Of a stretch of 43,923 nt of DNA, positions 8,903-17,836 are shown piece by piece. Every line of letters starts with the position of its first letter. Position 1 is the stretch's first letter. The notes under the pieces were generated by a model. That model searched no databases, had not been told where the DNA came from, and saw only the letters and a program-made list of their open reading frames with translations. Source of the DNA: Hyphomicrobiales bacterium (lineage in GTDB: Bacteria; Pseudomonadota; Alphaproteobacteria; Rhizobiales; Rhizobiaceae); NCBI GenBank assembly GCA_900473185.1, contig UCKU01000002.1, forward strand, positions 1 through 43,923, in the 5' to 3' direction. The translations under genes and the position numbers were made by a program.

Positions 8903-10127
8903 GCGCGTCGAGCGTATCGATCTTCCTGAGTTTCGGAAAACCGCTTGCCCAGATGGCGGCTACGGCGAGCGTACCGATGCCACCGATAATGACGGCCGGG
9001 ACAGCTCCGAAAACAGCTGCCATAGTACCCGCGCGGAATTCCCCGAGCTCGTTGGATGCGCCGACAAAGACCGTATTGACCGCGTTGACGCGGCCGCGCA
9101 GATGGTCCGGCGTCCAAAGCGCAATCAGGCTCTCTCGGACATAAACGGAGATCATATCCGCAGCGCCCATAATGGCGAGCGCTGCGATGGAAACCTCGGT
9201 ATTGGTCGACAGGCCGAACACGATCGTACCGAGGCCGAAGATCGCCACGCCGATGAACATATACATGCCGGCCTTATGCTTCAGTGGATAGGCGGCAAGG
9301 AAGATCGCCATGATGATGGCGCCCACACCCGGCGCCGAGCGAAGCAGGCCGAGACCCCACGGCCCGAGCGTCAGGATATCGCGCGCAAAGATCGGCATCA
9401 GCGCGGTAGCGCCACCGAGGAGAACGGCGAAGAGATCGAGCGAGATGGCGCCAAGCACCACCTTTTCTTCCCGGATATAGCGGAACCCGCCGAGGATCAT
9501 ATCCCAGTTCCTGGCCTCGCCCGTCGTCTTCTGCGGCGGCTTGGGGATCATGTAGAGCAGGATCGCGCCGAGCGCAGAAAAGATGACGGCGACCGTATAG
9601 GCCGTCGAAGCGCTGACGCCATAAAGCAGACCGCCGAGCACAGGGCCGGTGATGGCCGCCAGCTGCCAGGAGGACGAATTCCATGCGATCGCATTGGAGA
9701 GATCTTTCTCCGGCACCAGATTCGGCGCAAGCGACTGTACGGCCGGCGTCATAAAGGCGCGCTCGATGCCGAAGATCAAAAGCACGATGAAGACGGGGAT
9801 CGGTGAAAAGCTGCCGGTGATCGTCATCCCGAGCAGCGCGAGCGTGCAGAGCGCGCTGACGAGCGAGCAGATCGAGGCGATGGCGCGGCGATTATGCCGA
9901 TCCGCCACCGAGCCGGTGACAAGGATCAGCACAAGAGACGGCAGGAACTGCACAAGCCCGATCAGACCGAGATAGATGGCGCTCCCGGTCTGGTCGTACA
10001 TTTGCCAGCCGACCGCGACGCTGACAATCTGCTGCGAGAAGGAAAGCAGGAACCGCGCGAAGAAGAAGCGTGTATAGGACGGATGCCGGAACGCGGCAAA
10101 ACGGTCTCCGGTGGGCGAAAGCGACAT
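8883..10127 (-). CDS. MFS transporter (EntS/MFS_3-like exporter)
   Basis: This 414-residue protein has about twelve hydrophobic segments and the MFS loop 2-3 motif in GSVADRHNRRAIA. The start (FAAFRHPSYTRFFFARFLLSFSQQIVSVAVGWQMYD) is typical of the MFS_3/EntS group, which exports siderophores or drugs. The substrate cannot be read from the sequence. No siderophore biosynthesis gene is nearby. It is a single gene on the minus strand; its 3' end overlaps the amidotransferase by 20 bases, tail to tail. The 139 bases upstream separate it divergently from yggT. Confidence 0.9.
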   Translation of the reverse strand: MSLSPTGDRFAAFRHPSYTRFFFARFLLSFSQQIVSVAVGWQMYDQTGSAIYLGLIGLVQFLPSLVLILVTGSVADRHNRRAIASICSLVSALCTLALLGMTITGSFSPIPVFIVLLIFGIERAFMTPAVQSLAPNLVPEKDLSNAIAWNSSSWQLAAITGPVLGGLLYGVSASTAYTVAVIFSALGAILLYMIPKPPQKTTGEARNWDMILGGFRYIREEKVVLGAISLDLFAVLLGGATALMPIFARDILTLGPWGLGLLRSAPGVGAIIMAIFLAAYPLKHKAGMYMFIGVAIFGLGTIVFGLSTNTEVSIAALAIMGAADMISVYVRESLIALWTPDHLRGRVNAVNTVFVGASNELGEFRAGTMAAVFGAVPAVIIGGIGTLAVAAIWASGFPKLRKIDTLDAPIREAV

Positions 10128-10266
10128 GAAGCTTTTCCGAGAAAGCGGGTGCGGAATTGCCTGCGAAGCGACCCGTTAAACATGATTTGCCATGCGTCTC
10201 CACACGGCCCTTGCTCGTTTAATCGCCAATGTCTACATATCTGTCAACAACGAACTGGAGACGGTA

Positions 10267-10581
10267 ATGGCGGGAATTCTTCAGGCCATATTTCTAATCA
10301 TCGATGTGGCCTTGAACCTCTATTGGTACGTAATCATTGCCAGCGCCATTTTCTCGTGGCTGTACGCATTCAACGTCATCAATTCGAACAACCAGTTTGT
10401 GAACCAGCTGGGTGCCTTCTTCTATAACGCGACTGAACCTGCGTTGCGGCCCATACGCCGCTTTCTGCCCAATCTGGGCGGCATCGACATCTCTCCGATT
10501 ATCCTGCTGCTGATCATCATATTCATACAGGCCATACTCAACAATCCGATCAAGCCCTTCCTATACTCGCTGGTCGTTTGA
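10267..10581 (+). CDS. YggT family membrane protein
   Basis: This 104-residue protein has the YggT fold: hydrophobic segments at about residues 3-30 ([29 protein letters not shown]) and 70-95, separated by the family motif [25 protein letters not shown]. YggT proteins sit in the inner membrane and are linked to osmotic or shape functions in other bacteria. I chose the ATG at 10267 because GGAG lies 6 bases upstream and the protein start then matches the family; an in-frame ATG at 10192 would add 25 residues without a good ribosome binding site. It is directly followed by yggU with a 4-base overlap. Confidence 0.92.
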   Translation: MAGILQAIFLIIDVALNLYWYVIIASAIFSWLYAFNVINSNNQFVNQLGAFFYNATEPALRPIRRFLPNLGGIDISPIILLLIIIFIQAILNNPIKPFLYSLVV

Positions 10582-10889
10582 ACCGCCCCTGGAGGCTTTC
10601 CGGTGATCACATCCGTCTCGCCGTGCGGCTAACGCCGAATGGCGGGCGGGATGCCGTCGACGGCATCGAACCAGATGGCGAAGGCGGTATGCTCTTGAAG
10701 GCACGCGTCACCGCCGTCCCGGAAAAGGGAAAAGCCAACAAGGCACTCATAGCGCTCGTCGCCAAGTCTTTGGGTATTGCTAAGTCCTCAGTCAGCCTTG
10801 CTTTCGGCGATACGTCGCGCAAAAAAATCCTCCGGATCGATGGCGACCCGGAGGATGTGATGAAAAAGCTCGAAGGGCTGTTCGGCTAA
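10578..10889 (+). CDS. DUF167 family protein (YggU)
   Basis: This 103-residue protein belongs to the small DUF167/YggU family: [51 protein letters not shown] and [13 protein letters not shown] are the conserved blocks. Its biochemical role is unknown. The start is TTG at 10578 within TTGA, where the yggT stop TGA overlaps it, so the two genes are translationally coupled. The TAA stop is followed at once by a palindromic repeat that begins with the bases TAAAGC. Confidence 0.9.
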   Translation: MNRPWRLSGDHIRLAVRLTPNGGRDAVDGIEPDGEGGMLLKARVTAVPEKGKANKALIALVAKSLGIAKSSVSLAFGDTSRKKILRIDGDPEDVMKKLEGLFG

Positions 10890-10935
10890 AGCAATTCCAC
10901 CAAAACTGCGCAGCGGTTTTGCGTCCGGAATTGCG
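10887..10935. repeat. Rhizobial intergenic palindrome (RIME-like), single
   Basis: A compact inverted repeat follows yggU. The outer arms are GCAATTCC (10891-10898) and GGAATTGC (10927-10934), both perfect. The inner arms are AAAAC (10902-10906) and GTTTT (10916-10920), around TGCGCAGCG. The inner sequence is almost the same as that in the repeat at 26603-26650, so the two belong to one family. It lies between yggU and ppa, which converge, and may serve as a bidirectional terminator, although no long T-run follows. Confidence 0.75.
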
Positions 10936-10947
10936 TAGAACCTAGGC

Positions 10948-11484
10948 TCAGGCTTTTTCCTTCTTGGCGCGTTCGATCGCTTCGAGGATAAGCTCACCGG
11001 CTTCCTTGTAATCACCCCAGCCAAAAATCTTCACCCACTTGCCGGGCTCCAGATCCTTGTAGTGCTCGAAGAAGTGTTCGATCTGCTTCAGCGTGATTTC
11101 CGGAAGGTCGGTGTAATCCTTGACCTTATCATAGCGCTGAGTGAGCTTCGGCGACGGAACGGCAATGATCTTCTCATCCTTGCCGGAATTGTCTTCCATC
11201 TTCAGAACGCCGATCGGGCGGACATTGATGACGCAGCCCGGAACCAGCGGACGGGTGCTGGCGATCAAAACGTCGATCGGGTCGCCGTCTTCGGACAGCG
11301 TATGCGGTACGAAACCATAGTTACCCGGATAGGTCATCGGCGTGTAGAGGAAACGATCGACGACCAGCGTGCCGGCTTCCTTGTCCATTTCATACTTGAT
11401 CGGATGACCGCCGACCGGAACCTCGACGATGACATTGACGTCTTCAGGTGGATTCTTACCGATTGAAACGGCATCGATACGCAT
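10948..11484 (-). CDS. ppa: Inorganic pyrophosphatase
   Basis: Ppa hydrolyses pyrophosphate to two phosphates and drives biosynthetic reactions in the cytosol. The 178-residue family I enzyme shows all the metal-binding acidic motifs: [18 protein letters not shown], the [23 protein letters not shown] core with its D-x-D-P-x-D signature, and the DEKIIAVP strand. The size matches bacterial soluble enzymes. The ATG at 11484 is preceded by GGGAG. It is a single gene on the minus strand with about 150 bases of upstream sequence to the next gene. Confidence 0.97.
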   Translation of the reverse strand: MRIDAVSIGKNPPEDVNVIVEVPVGGHPIKYEMDKEAGTLVVDRFLYTPMTYPGNYGFVPHTLSEDGDPIDVLIASTRPLVPGCVINVRPIGVLKMEDNSGKDEKIIAVPSPKLTQRYDKVKDYTDLPEITLKQIEHFFEHYKDLEPGKWVKIFGWGDYKEAGELILEAIERAKKEKA

Positions 11485-11631
11485 AGGAAACTCCCGGGAG
11501 GTTGAATTGCTCGAAGCCAGTTAATCGGTTTCATGACGCAACGCAACATGCCTCGCAAGCAATGCTTAATATGCGAGACGGGCAGAAATATAATTTTTCT
11601 AACAAGGGATGCGAGGCTGCGGCACCCGCAA

Positions 11632-12138
11632 TCAGTTCCAGATGAAGCCGATCTTTTTGATCTGCTTATGGTCGAAATTTTCCACGCCTTCGCAGAAATC
11701 GATACCGCCATGGTCGCGATAAAAGTCGGCGGCCGTTTCATTTTCTTCCAGGCACCAGACGACCAGGCCGTTGCAGCCCAGAGATTTTAAAAGCCGTCGG
11801 GCTTCGCCGAAAAGCAGCTTGCCGAGGCCGATGCCCTGATATTCCGGGCGCAAATAGAGTTCGTAGATTTCGCCTTCCTGAGGCAGCGCGCGGGCGCGAT
11901 TGAGGCCGAGGGTCGCATAACCAGCGACAGTCCCCGCCACATCCAGAACGAGCAATGTCGCCGGGCCGCGAGTAGCTTTGCGCCACCAGTTTTCACCGCG
12001 GCGCTCGATCATCTGGGTCAGAGCACGATGTGGAATGATGCCCGCATAAGTATGCTGCCAGGAAAGCCGATGGGCTTCCGAAATGGCTCGGGCATCATGC
12101 GGTTCAGCCCGCCGGACATCGATCGACAACGTCTTCAT
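11632..12138 (-). CDS. GNAT family N-acetyltransferase
   Basis: This 168-residue protein has the GNAT fold: an N-terminal strand IDVRRAEPHDARAISEAH, then IYELYLRPEYQGIGLGKLLF, where the Q-x-x-GIG loop binds acetyl-CoA, and the C-terminal ETAADFYRDHGG motif. The acceptor substrate is unknown. I chose the ATG at 12138, because the frame upstream reads low-complexity sequence with no family match; GGAC precedes it. About 100 bases upstream lies a TTAA-N7-TTAAC box. It is a single gene, minus strand. Confidence 0.85.
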   Translation of the reverse strand: MKTLSIDVRRAEPHDARAISEAHRLSWQHTYAGIIPHRALTQMIERRGENWWRKATRGPATLLVLDVAGTVAGYATLGLNRARALPQEGEIYELYLRPEYQGIGLGKLLFGEARRLLKSLGCNGLVVWCLEENETAADFYRDHGGIDFCEGVENFDHKQIKKIGFIWN

Positions 12139-12236
12139 AACGCTTACTCTGGTCCTGCCGGAGGCAATTAACCATATGCGTCGACCGCATTGTGATCGAT
12201 TGCCCACAGACTTGATATGTGGACGACAGGCAAAAT

Positions 12237-12252
12237 TTAACGCTTTTTTAAC
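12237..12252. promoter_or_regulatory. CtrA-type binding box (TTAA-N7-TTAAC)
   Basis: The bases TTAACGCTTTTTTAAC match the full CtrA site TTAA-N7-TTAAC without a mismatch. The box is in the gap between typA and the GNAT gene, about 100 bases before the GNAT start and well outside typA, since typA ends there. Regulation of the GNAT gene by CtrA is an inference. Confidence 0.5.
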
Positions 12253-12289
12253 GATTGTCACAAGTCGGAATCGACGCAGCGCACAATAA

Positions 12290-12317
12290 AAAACCCCGGC
12301 GCGAAGGCCGGGGTTTT
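12290..12317 (-). terminator. Intrinsic terminator after typA
   Basis: A strong hairpin pairs AAAACCCCGGC with GCCGGGGTTTT, with a 6-base loop. On the minus strand it is followed by a run of T residues, so it ends typA transcription 20 bases after the stop. Confidence 0.9.
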
Positions 12318-12336
12318 AAAGGAGTAGCCGAGGCTC

Positions 12337-14157
12337 TTAGAGAGCTGCCTTCGACTTTTCGAAACGCTTGCGGTCGTTGGCATCGAGATACATCTTGCGC
12401 AGACGAATGTTCTTCGGCGTTACTTCCATCAGTTCGTCGTCCTGGATCCAGGAGAGCGCGCGATCGAGCGTCATGCGGATCGGCGGCGTCAGCTTCACCG
12501 CTTCGTCCTTGCCGGCGGCGCGGATGTTGGTGAGCTGCTTGCCCTTGAGAACGTTTACCTCAAGGTCGTTGTCGCGCGAATGGATGCCGATGATCATGCC
12601 GGCATAGACCTTTTCACCCGGTTCGATGATCATCGGGCCGCGATCTTCCAGATTGAACATTGCATAGGCGACGGCTTCGCCGGAAGCGTTGGCGAGCAGC
12701 ACGCCGTTGACGCGGCCACCGATCACACCCTTGTAGGGCTGGTAGTCGTGGAACAGACGGTTCATGATCGCCGTGCCGCGCGTATCCGTCAGCAGCTCCG
12801 ACTGGTAGCCGATCAGGCCGCGCGTCGGTGCGTAGAAACGCAGGCGAAGGCGGTTGCCGCCAGACGGACGCAGCTCGACCATTTCGGCCTTGCGCTCGGA
12901 CATCTTCTGCACGACGACACCGGAATGTTCTTCGTCGACGTCGACGACCACTTCTTCGATCGGCTCCAGAAGCTGGCCGCTTTCATCCTTGTGCATCACG
13001 ACGCGCGGACGCGACACGGCAAGCTCGAAGCCTTCGCGACGCATGGTTTCGATGAGGACGGCGAGCTGAAGTTCGCCGCGGCCGGACACGTAGAACGAAT
13101 CCTTGCCTTCGGCTTCTTCGATCTTCAGGGCGACGTTGCCTTCGGCTTCCTTGAAGAGACGGTCGCGGATGACGCGGCTTGTCACCTTGTCGCCTTCGGT
13201 GCCCGCCAGCGGGCTGTCGTTGACGATGAAGGACATGGTGACCGTCGGCGGATCGATAGGCTGCGCCTTCATGGCTTCCGAGACGGCCGGATCACAGAAC
13301 GTATCGGCGACAGTACCCTTGGAGAGGCCGGCGATCGCGACGATGTCGCCCGCATGTGCCTCTTCGATCGCCGTGCGCTCGATGCCGCGGAAGGCAAGGA
13401 TCTTGGAAATTCTGCCGGTTTCGATCAGCTTGCCGTCCTGGCCGAGGACCTTGACGGCCTGGTTCGGCTTGATCGAGCCCGATGCGATGCGGCCGGTGAT
13501 GATACGGCCGAGGAAGGGGTTGGCTTCGAGGATCGTGCCGATCATGCGGAACGGACCTTCTTCGACAGTCGGCTCAGGCACATGCTTGAGCACCAGGTCG
13601 AGAAGCGGCGCGAGACCCTGATCCTTCGGACCTTCCGGGTTGACATTCATCCAGCCATCGCGACCGGAACCGTAGAGGATCGGGAAGTCGAGCTGCTCGT
13701 CGGTCGCGTCGAGGTTGGCGAAAAGATCGAAGACTTCGTTGATGACTTCTTCGTGGCGGCCATCCGGACGGTCGATCTTGTTGATCGCGACGATCGGACG
13801 AAGACCGACCTTCAGCGCCTTGCCGACCACGAACTTGGTCTGCGGCATCGGGCCTTCGGACGCATCGACGAGAACGATCGCGCCATCCACCATCGAGAGA
13901 ATGCGCTCGACTTCACCACCGAAATCGGCGTGACCGGGGGTGTCGACGATGTTGATGCGGACACCCTTCCATTCCACCGAGGTCGCCTTGGCGAGAATGG
14001 TGATGCCGCGTTCCTTTTCGAGATCGTTCGAGTCCATCACGCGTTCTGCAACGCGCTGGTTCTCGCGGAACGAACCGGACTGTTTCAGGAGCTCGTCGAC
14101 GAGGGTTGTTTTGCCATGGTCAACGTGCGCGATGATCGCGATGTTGCGAAGTGCCAT
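12337..14157 (-). CDS. typA: Translational GTPase TypA/BipA
   Basis: TypA is a ribosome-associated GTPase that supports 50S assembly and stress or cold responses. The 606-residue protein is full length. The G1 motif is [10 protein letters not shown] (residues 10-19), the switch region has [12 protein letters not shown]3 is [14 protein letters not shown] and G4 is NKIDRPDGR. The EF-G-like domains and the C-terminal TypA-specific region ([26 protein letters not shown]...RLRKMYLD) follow. It is a single gene on the minus strand, ended by a strong intrinsic terminator. The M3 peptidase lies 159 bases upstream in the same orientation, with a hairpin between. Confidence 0.97.
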   Translation of the reverse strand: MALRNIAIIAHVDHGKTTLVDELLKQSGSFRENQRVAERVMDSNDLEKERGITILAKATSVEWKGVRINIVDTPGHADFGGEVERILSMVDGAIVLVDASEGPMPQTKFVVGKALKVGLRPIVAINKIDRPDGRHEEVINEVFDLFANLDATDEQLDFPILYGSGRDGWMNVNPEGPKDQGLAPLLDLVLKHVPEPTVEEGPFRMIGTILEANPFLGRIITGRIASGSIKPNQAVKVLGQDGKLIETGRISKILAFRGIERTAIEEAHAGDIVAIAGLSKGTVADTFCDPAVSEAMKAQPIDPPTVTMSFIVNDSPLAGTEGDKVTSRVIRDRLFKEAEGNVALKIEEAEGKDSFYVSGRGELQLAVLIETMRREGFELAVSRPRVVMHKDESGQLLEPIEEVVVDVDEEHSGVVVQKMSERKAEMVELRPSGGNRLRLRFYAPTRGLIGYQSELLTDTRGTAIMNRLFHDYQPYKGVIGGRVNGVLLANASGEAVAYAMFNLEDRGPMIIEPGEKVYAGMIIGIHSRDNDLEVNVLKGKQLTNIRAAGKDEAVKLTPPIRMTLDRALSWIQDDELMEVTPKNIRLRKMYLDANDRKRFEKSKAAL

Positions 14158-14268
14158 TTGTCATAATCTCTGAGGCTGGGGCGCTACGCTTAGTGGACGC
14201 GCCATTTATGTTTGGCGCGCTCATACCGTTTTTTTCGCGATTGCGAAAGGGGGTGGCACGCGAAAGCT

Positions 14269-14292
14269 GCGGCATGGCTATCACCATGCCGC
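14269..14292 (-). terminator. Hairpin after the M3 peptidase gene
   Basis: A perfect 9-bp inverted repeat (GCGGCATGG and CCATGCCGC, 6-base loop) begins 24 bases after the peptidase stop. The T-run after it is short on the minus strand, so it may be a weak terminator. Confidence 0.5.
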
Positions 14293-14316
14293 TTTGCTCC
14301 ATGTCATCAAACTGTC

Positions 14317-16404
14317 TTAAGCGTCGCTGCCTGTCAATTCCTCGAAGGTCGCAAGCCCCTTCTTGACCAGCATCGCATCCGGGCTCGGCAGCTTGCCGCG
14401 GAAAGCCTTGTAGGCGTCTTCCGGATCGACGGAGCCGCCCGTGGAGTAGATATTGTCCCGAAGCTTCCTGGCCATTTCGCCATTAAAGGCATCGCCCGTC
14501 TCCTCGAAGGCGGCGAAGGCATCGGCATCGAGCACTTCCGACCACATGTAGGAGTAATAGCCCGCCGAATAGCCGCCGGAGAAGATATGCTGGAAATGTG
14601 GCGTAGCGTGGCGCATGACGATCGACTTTGGCATGCCGATTTCGGCAAGCACTTCCGCCTGCACCGCCATCGGGTCTTCCACCTTGTCGCGGGTATGGAA
14701 GGCCATGTCGACCAATGCCGAGGAGGTGAACTCCACCGTGTTGAAGCCGGAATTGAAGGTACGGGCTGCCAGAACCTTGTCGAGCAATGCCTGCGGCATC
14801 GGCTCCCCGGTCTCGAAATGCACGGCATATTCCTTGAGGATGGCGGGAACCGTCAGCCAGTGTTCGTAGAGCTGCGAGGGCAGTTCCACGAAATCACGCG
14901 AGACGCCTGTACCGGCGACCGAGGGATAGGTGACGTTGGAGAGCATGCCATGCAGCGCATGACCGAACTCGTGGAACAGCGTGCGCGCGTCATCGAGCGA
15001 AAGCAGGGCGGGCTTGCCTTCGGCCGGTTTTGCGAAGTTGCAGACATTGTAGATGATCGGCAACTCGCCATGATGGCCGTTCTTCAGCACCAGCTTGTGC
15101 TGCGACTGGAAGGAGCTCATCCAGGCGCCCGAACGCTTTGAGCTGCGGGCAAAGTAGTCGCCGAGGAAGAGCGCGACCAGCTTGTCGTCCCGATCGCGGA
15201 TCTCGAAGACGCGCACGTCGGGATGATAGGCAGCAATGCCCTTCTTCTCCGCCGCGCGAATGCCGAACAGCCGGCCGGCAACGTCAAAGCAGGCATCGAT
15301 GATCTTTTCGAGCTGCAGATAGGGCTTCAATTCCGCTTCCGAGAAATTGAACCGCTGTGCGCGGATCTTCTCCGCGTAATGGCGCCAGTCCCAGGGCATA
15401 ACCTCGTGGTTCTTGCCCTCGGCAGCGATCAGCTCGGCGATATCGGCTTCTTCCTCATGGGCGCGTTTCACCGCTCTGGCCCAGACGGCGCGCAACAGAT
15501 CGTTCACAGCCTCGGGTGTCTTCGCCATCGTGTTATCGAGCTTCAATTCGGCGAAGTTGCCATAGCCGAGAAGCTTCGCCACTTCGTCACGCAGGGCCAG
15601 CGTCTCCCCGATAATGCCGCGATTGTCAGTCGTACCAACATTCTCACCACGCGCCACCCAGGCCTTGAAGGCCTGCTCGCGCAGATCCCGGCGCTCCGAA
15701 AAGGTGAGGAAAGGCTCGATGATCGAGCGCGACAGGGTCACGGCATATTTGCCCTCCTCACCACGCTCACGAGCAGCCGCCGCCATCGCGTCACGCAGGA
15801 AATCGGGAATGCCGGCAAGTTCGTCTTCGCTGGAGAGGATCAGCGCCCAGCTCTTCTCGTCGGCGAGCACATTCTGCCCAAAGCTGGTGCTGAGGCCCGC
15901 GAGCTTTTCGTTGATCGCGGCAAGTTTCTCCTGCTCGGCCTTCGGCAGCTTGGCGCCCGATTTCACGAAGCCTTTCCAGTGCCGCTCCAAGACGCGTGTC
16001 TGCTCCAGCGTCAGACCAAGGCTTTCGCGCTTTTCCCAGAGTGTATCAATGCGCTTGAAGAGATCGGCATTCATGCCGATTTTCGAATAATGCCGCGACA
16101 TCTTCGGCGAAATATCCCGCTCCAGCGCCTGAATGACATCGTTGGTATGAGCACCTGCCCGATTCCAGAAAAGAGCGGAAACGCGCGACAGCTCATCGCC
16201 GGCGATTTCGAGCGCGACAACCGTATTGTCGAAACTCGGCTCTTGCCTGTCGCCGGCAATCGCATCGATCTCTCTTTCGTGCGAGGCAAGAGCGGACTCA
16301 AAGGCCGCAGCGAAATCGCCGTCGGCGACCGCGTCAAAACGCGGCAGGCCATGAAGGCCATTCCAGTTGACAAGTGCCTGATTGAATTGACTGGGAGAAG
16401 ACAT
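14317..16404 (-). CDS. M3 family metallopeptidase (oligopeptidase A / dipeptidyl carboxypeptidase type)
   Basis: This 695-residue zinc peptidase cleaves short peptides in the cytosol. The zinc-binding motif is HEFGH at residues 478-482, followed by ALHGML. Downstream are the family motifs SRDFVELPSQLYEHW (the third zinc ligand region) and SAGYYSYMWSEVLDADAF. The length matches OpdA and Dcp (about 680). No signal peptide is visible. I cannot separate oligopeptidase A from dipeptidyl carboxypeptidase by eye. It is a single gene, minus strand, with a terminator-like hairpin after it. Confidence 0.93.
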   Translation of the reverse strand: MSSPSQFNQALVNWNGLHGLPRFDAVADGDFAAAFESALASHEREIDAIAGDRQEPSFDNTVVALEIAGDELSRVSALFWNRAGAHTNDVIQALERDISPKMSRHYSKIGMNADLFKRIDTLWEKRESLGLTLEQTRVLERHWKGFVKSGAKLPKAEQEKLAAINEKLAGLSTSFGQNVLADEKSWALILSSEDELAGIPDFLRDAMAAAARERGEEGKYAVTLSRSIIEPFLTFSERRDLREQAFKAWVARGENVGTTDNRGIIGETLALRDEVAKLLGYGNFAELKLDNTMAKTPEAVNDLLRAVWARAVKRAHEEEADIAELIAAEGKNHEVMPWDWRHYAEKIRAQRFNFSEAELKPYLQLEKIIDACFDVAGRLFGIRAAEKKGIAAYHPDVRVFEIRDRDDKLVALFLGDYFARSSKRSGAWMSSFQSQHKLVLKNGHHGELPIIYNVCNFAKPAEGKPALLSLDDARTLFHEFGHALHGMLSNVTYPSVAGTGVSRDFVELPSQLYEHWLTVPAILKEYAVHFETGEPMPQALLDKVLAARTFNSGFNTVEFTSSALVDMAFHTRDKVEDPMAVQAEVLAEIGMPKSIVMRHATPHFQHIFSGGYSAGYYSYMWSEVLDADAFAAFEETGDAFNGEMARKLRDNIYSTGGSVDPEDAYKAFRGKLPSPDAMLVKKGLATFEELTGSDA

Positions 16405-16531
16405 ATGAAAGTCCTTTATGCCGGCAAGTGGATCGATAATATAGGGAGGCCATCACGGAATTGATATGTGGCTGACTTGGACTTTTGCCCGCCCCGGCTA
16501 AATCTTAGGGGCAAGAATTGATACATAAAAA

Positions 16532-16547
16532 TTAACCAATCGTTAAC
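16532..16547. promoter_or_regulatory. CtrA-type binding box (TTAA-N7-TTAAC)
   Basis: The bases TTAACCAATCGTTAAC are a perfect TTAA-N7-TTAAC. A 14-bp palindrome (16538-16551, AATCGTTAACGATT) overlaps its right half. The box stands immediately before a TTGACG -35-like hexamer (16550-16555) and 79 bases before the start of the unknown 148-residue protein. It is 128 bases from the divergent peptidase start. CtrA binding is an inference from the motif. Confidence 0.6.
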
Positions 16548-16549
16548 GA

Positions 16550-16579
16550 TTGACGCGAATCAGGCCGAGACGCTAGTTT
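16550..16579 (+). promoter_or_regulatory. Candidate sigma-70-type promoter of the 148-residue protein gene
   Basis: TTGACG (16550-16555) and TAGTTT (16574-16579) are separated by 18 bases. TAGTTT matches TATAAT at four of six positions. The expected start of transcription is near 16586, about 25 bases before the ATG. The CtrA-type box lies directly upstream of the -35. Confidence 0.45.
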
Positions 16580-16610
16580 CTCTTTAATCTTCATGTAAGA
16601 GGACATGCGC

Positions 16611-17057
16611 ATGGAAATCTTTTCCGTGCGGTCTTCTCAGAGTTTGCTATTCAAAAATAATCCCAATAATAACGCAAAAAGTTCGAAGACCGCTGATATT
16701 ACAATTGAGCCGAAGCCGACTATCGCCCAAGGCTCATTCCAGATCGAAGACTCTGACAACAGGCAGGCGCTCGATTTTACAGCCGTCAGCCCGGGTGAAT
16801 TGCGCAGCTATGCGCGCCAGGGCTACGACAATGGCCTGATCGATCAGAATACGTTTGCCGCAATATCCGAACCGCTGCCGATGCACGCGATCGATCCGCT
16901 CGGCAATGTCATCGACCTGTCCGACGTCACTGACGGCACGAGCTTCAACTTCCTCGACTACTATCGCAACCAGCTTCAGATTGCCATGTCGATCGGCGAT
17001 CCGAATGAGGTTCAGACGCTGAATTCGGTCGTCGGCTTTCTCGTCAACGAGGCCTGA
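16611..17057 (+). CDS. Protein of unknown function, 148 residues
   Basis: I do not recognise this protein. The N-terminal 45 residues are polar and Asn/Ser/Lys-rich (SLLFKNNPNNNAKSSK) and probably disordered. The remainder is soluble and folded-looking: DFTAVSPGELRSYARQGYDNGLIDQNTFAAISEPLP, then AIDPLGNVIDLSDVTDGTSFNFLDYYRNQLQIA. No signal peptide or membrane segment is seen. I chose the ATG at 16611 because AGAGGA ends 7 bases before it; an ATG two codons earlier (16605) is too close to that site. A CtrA-type box and a promoter-like pair stand just upstream, which could place it under cell-cycle control. Its TGA abuts the stop of the LysE gene on the other strand. Confidence 0.8.
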   Translation: MEIFSVRSSQSLLFKNNPNNNAKSSKTADITIEPKPTIAQGSFQIEDSDNRQALDFTAVSPGELRSYARQGYDNGLIDQNTFAAISEPLPMHAIDPLGNVIDLSDVTDGTSFNFLDYYRNQLQIAMSIGDPNEVQTLNSVVGFLVNEA

Positions 17058-17699
17058 TCAGGCCTTTCGCCAGCCAAGCAGGCCGGGTGTGGCGTGCCAC
17101 AGCGCCTGCACGGCAAAGCCCATGAAGAGCACACCGGAGCAGCGGACGATCAGCCGCTCATGCGCGCGGTAGAAGCGACGCACGACGCCGGCGCCGATGA
17201 TGCCGATCAGGATGATGTCAGCCGTGACGAAACCGACGAAGGAAACGCTGAGCAGCATGGGCAGAGCCTGGAAATCGAGCGCGCTTGCCGAGCCCGCGAC
17301 CAGCGCCGTGAAGGTGGCAAGCGCCACTGGATAGCCCTTCGGATTGGTGACGCCGAAAATCAGCCCGCGGCGGAATGGCCGCTCCACCACCATCAGCGCC
17401 TGCCCCTCGGCCTTCGGCTTGGCATTGACGGCGCTCCAGCCAATCCAGGCGAGATAGAAACCGCAGGCAAGTCCAAGCAGATCGAATACGAAGGTGCCGA
17501 TCGTCTTGGCCCCAACGATCGCGATCAGCGCCAGTCCCGACCAGATGATGTCGCCAACGAGATGACCCATCATGAAGAAGGCGCCTGCCTTGCGCCCCTG
17601 CCCAGCGCCGATGCCGAGAAGCTGCAGAAAGGCCGGGCCAGGAATGAGCACATAAAAAAGCGCCGCCAGGAAGGCGCCGAGAAGCAGGGATTGCGGCAT
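17058..17699 (-). CDS. LysE/RhtB family exporter
   Basis: This 213-residue inner-membrane protein shows six hydrophobic segments and the LysE pattern: FYVLIPGPAFLQLLGIGAGQGRKAGAFFMMGHLVGD near the start, and later TNPKGYPVALATF. LysE proteins export amino acids such as lysine, arginine, threonine or homoserine. I chose the ATG at 17699 (GGAG upstream), since the upstream frame has no family similarity. It lies just downstream of argG on the same strand, with a terminator between. Its stop abuts that of the 148-residue protein gene. Confidence 0.88.
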   Translation of the reverse strand: MPQSLLLGAFLAALFYVLIPGPAFLQLLGIGAGQGRKAGAFFMMGHLVGDIIWSGLALIAIVGAKTIGTFVFDLLGLACGFYLAWIGWSAVNAKPKAEGQALMVVERPFRRGLIFGVTNPKGYPVALATFTALVAGSASALDFQALPMLLSVSFVGFVTADIILIGIIGAGVVRRFYRAHERLIVRCSGVLFMGFAVQALWHATPGLLGWRKA

Positions 17700-17784
17700 G
17701 GAAATGCTCCGGTAATGACGGCTCAGCTTATGCGATAGCCCTGCCGCGTCAAGACGTTGCAACCTGCAATCGGCCCGACAAAGA

Positions 17785-17816
17785 AAAGGCCCGCTCGGCA
17801 GAGCCGGCGAGCCTTT
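17785..17816 (-). terminator. Intrinsic terminator after argG
   Basis: A hairpin pairs AAAGGC-c-CGC-T-CGGC with GCCG-GCG-a-GCCTTT around an AGA loop. The minus strand then reads TTTTC. It starts 20 bases after the argG stop. Confidence 0.75.
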
Positions 17817-17836
17817 CAATATCGGTCTGGCGTGAC

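Noticed and set aside
12580..14166. A 528-codon plus-strand open frame opposite typA
   Set aside because: It is a mirror of the GC-rich typA gene. The protein is His/Asp/Arg-rich with no motif, whereas the minus-strand frame has all TypA GTPase motifs.
15223..16464. A 413-codon plus-strand open frame opposite the M3 peptidase
   Set aside because: No recognisable motif; it mirrors a complete peptidase with HEFGH motif.
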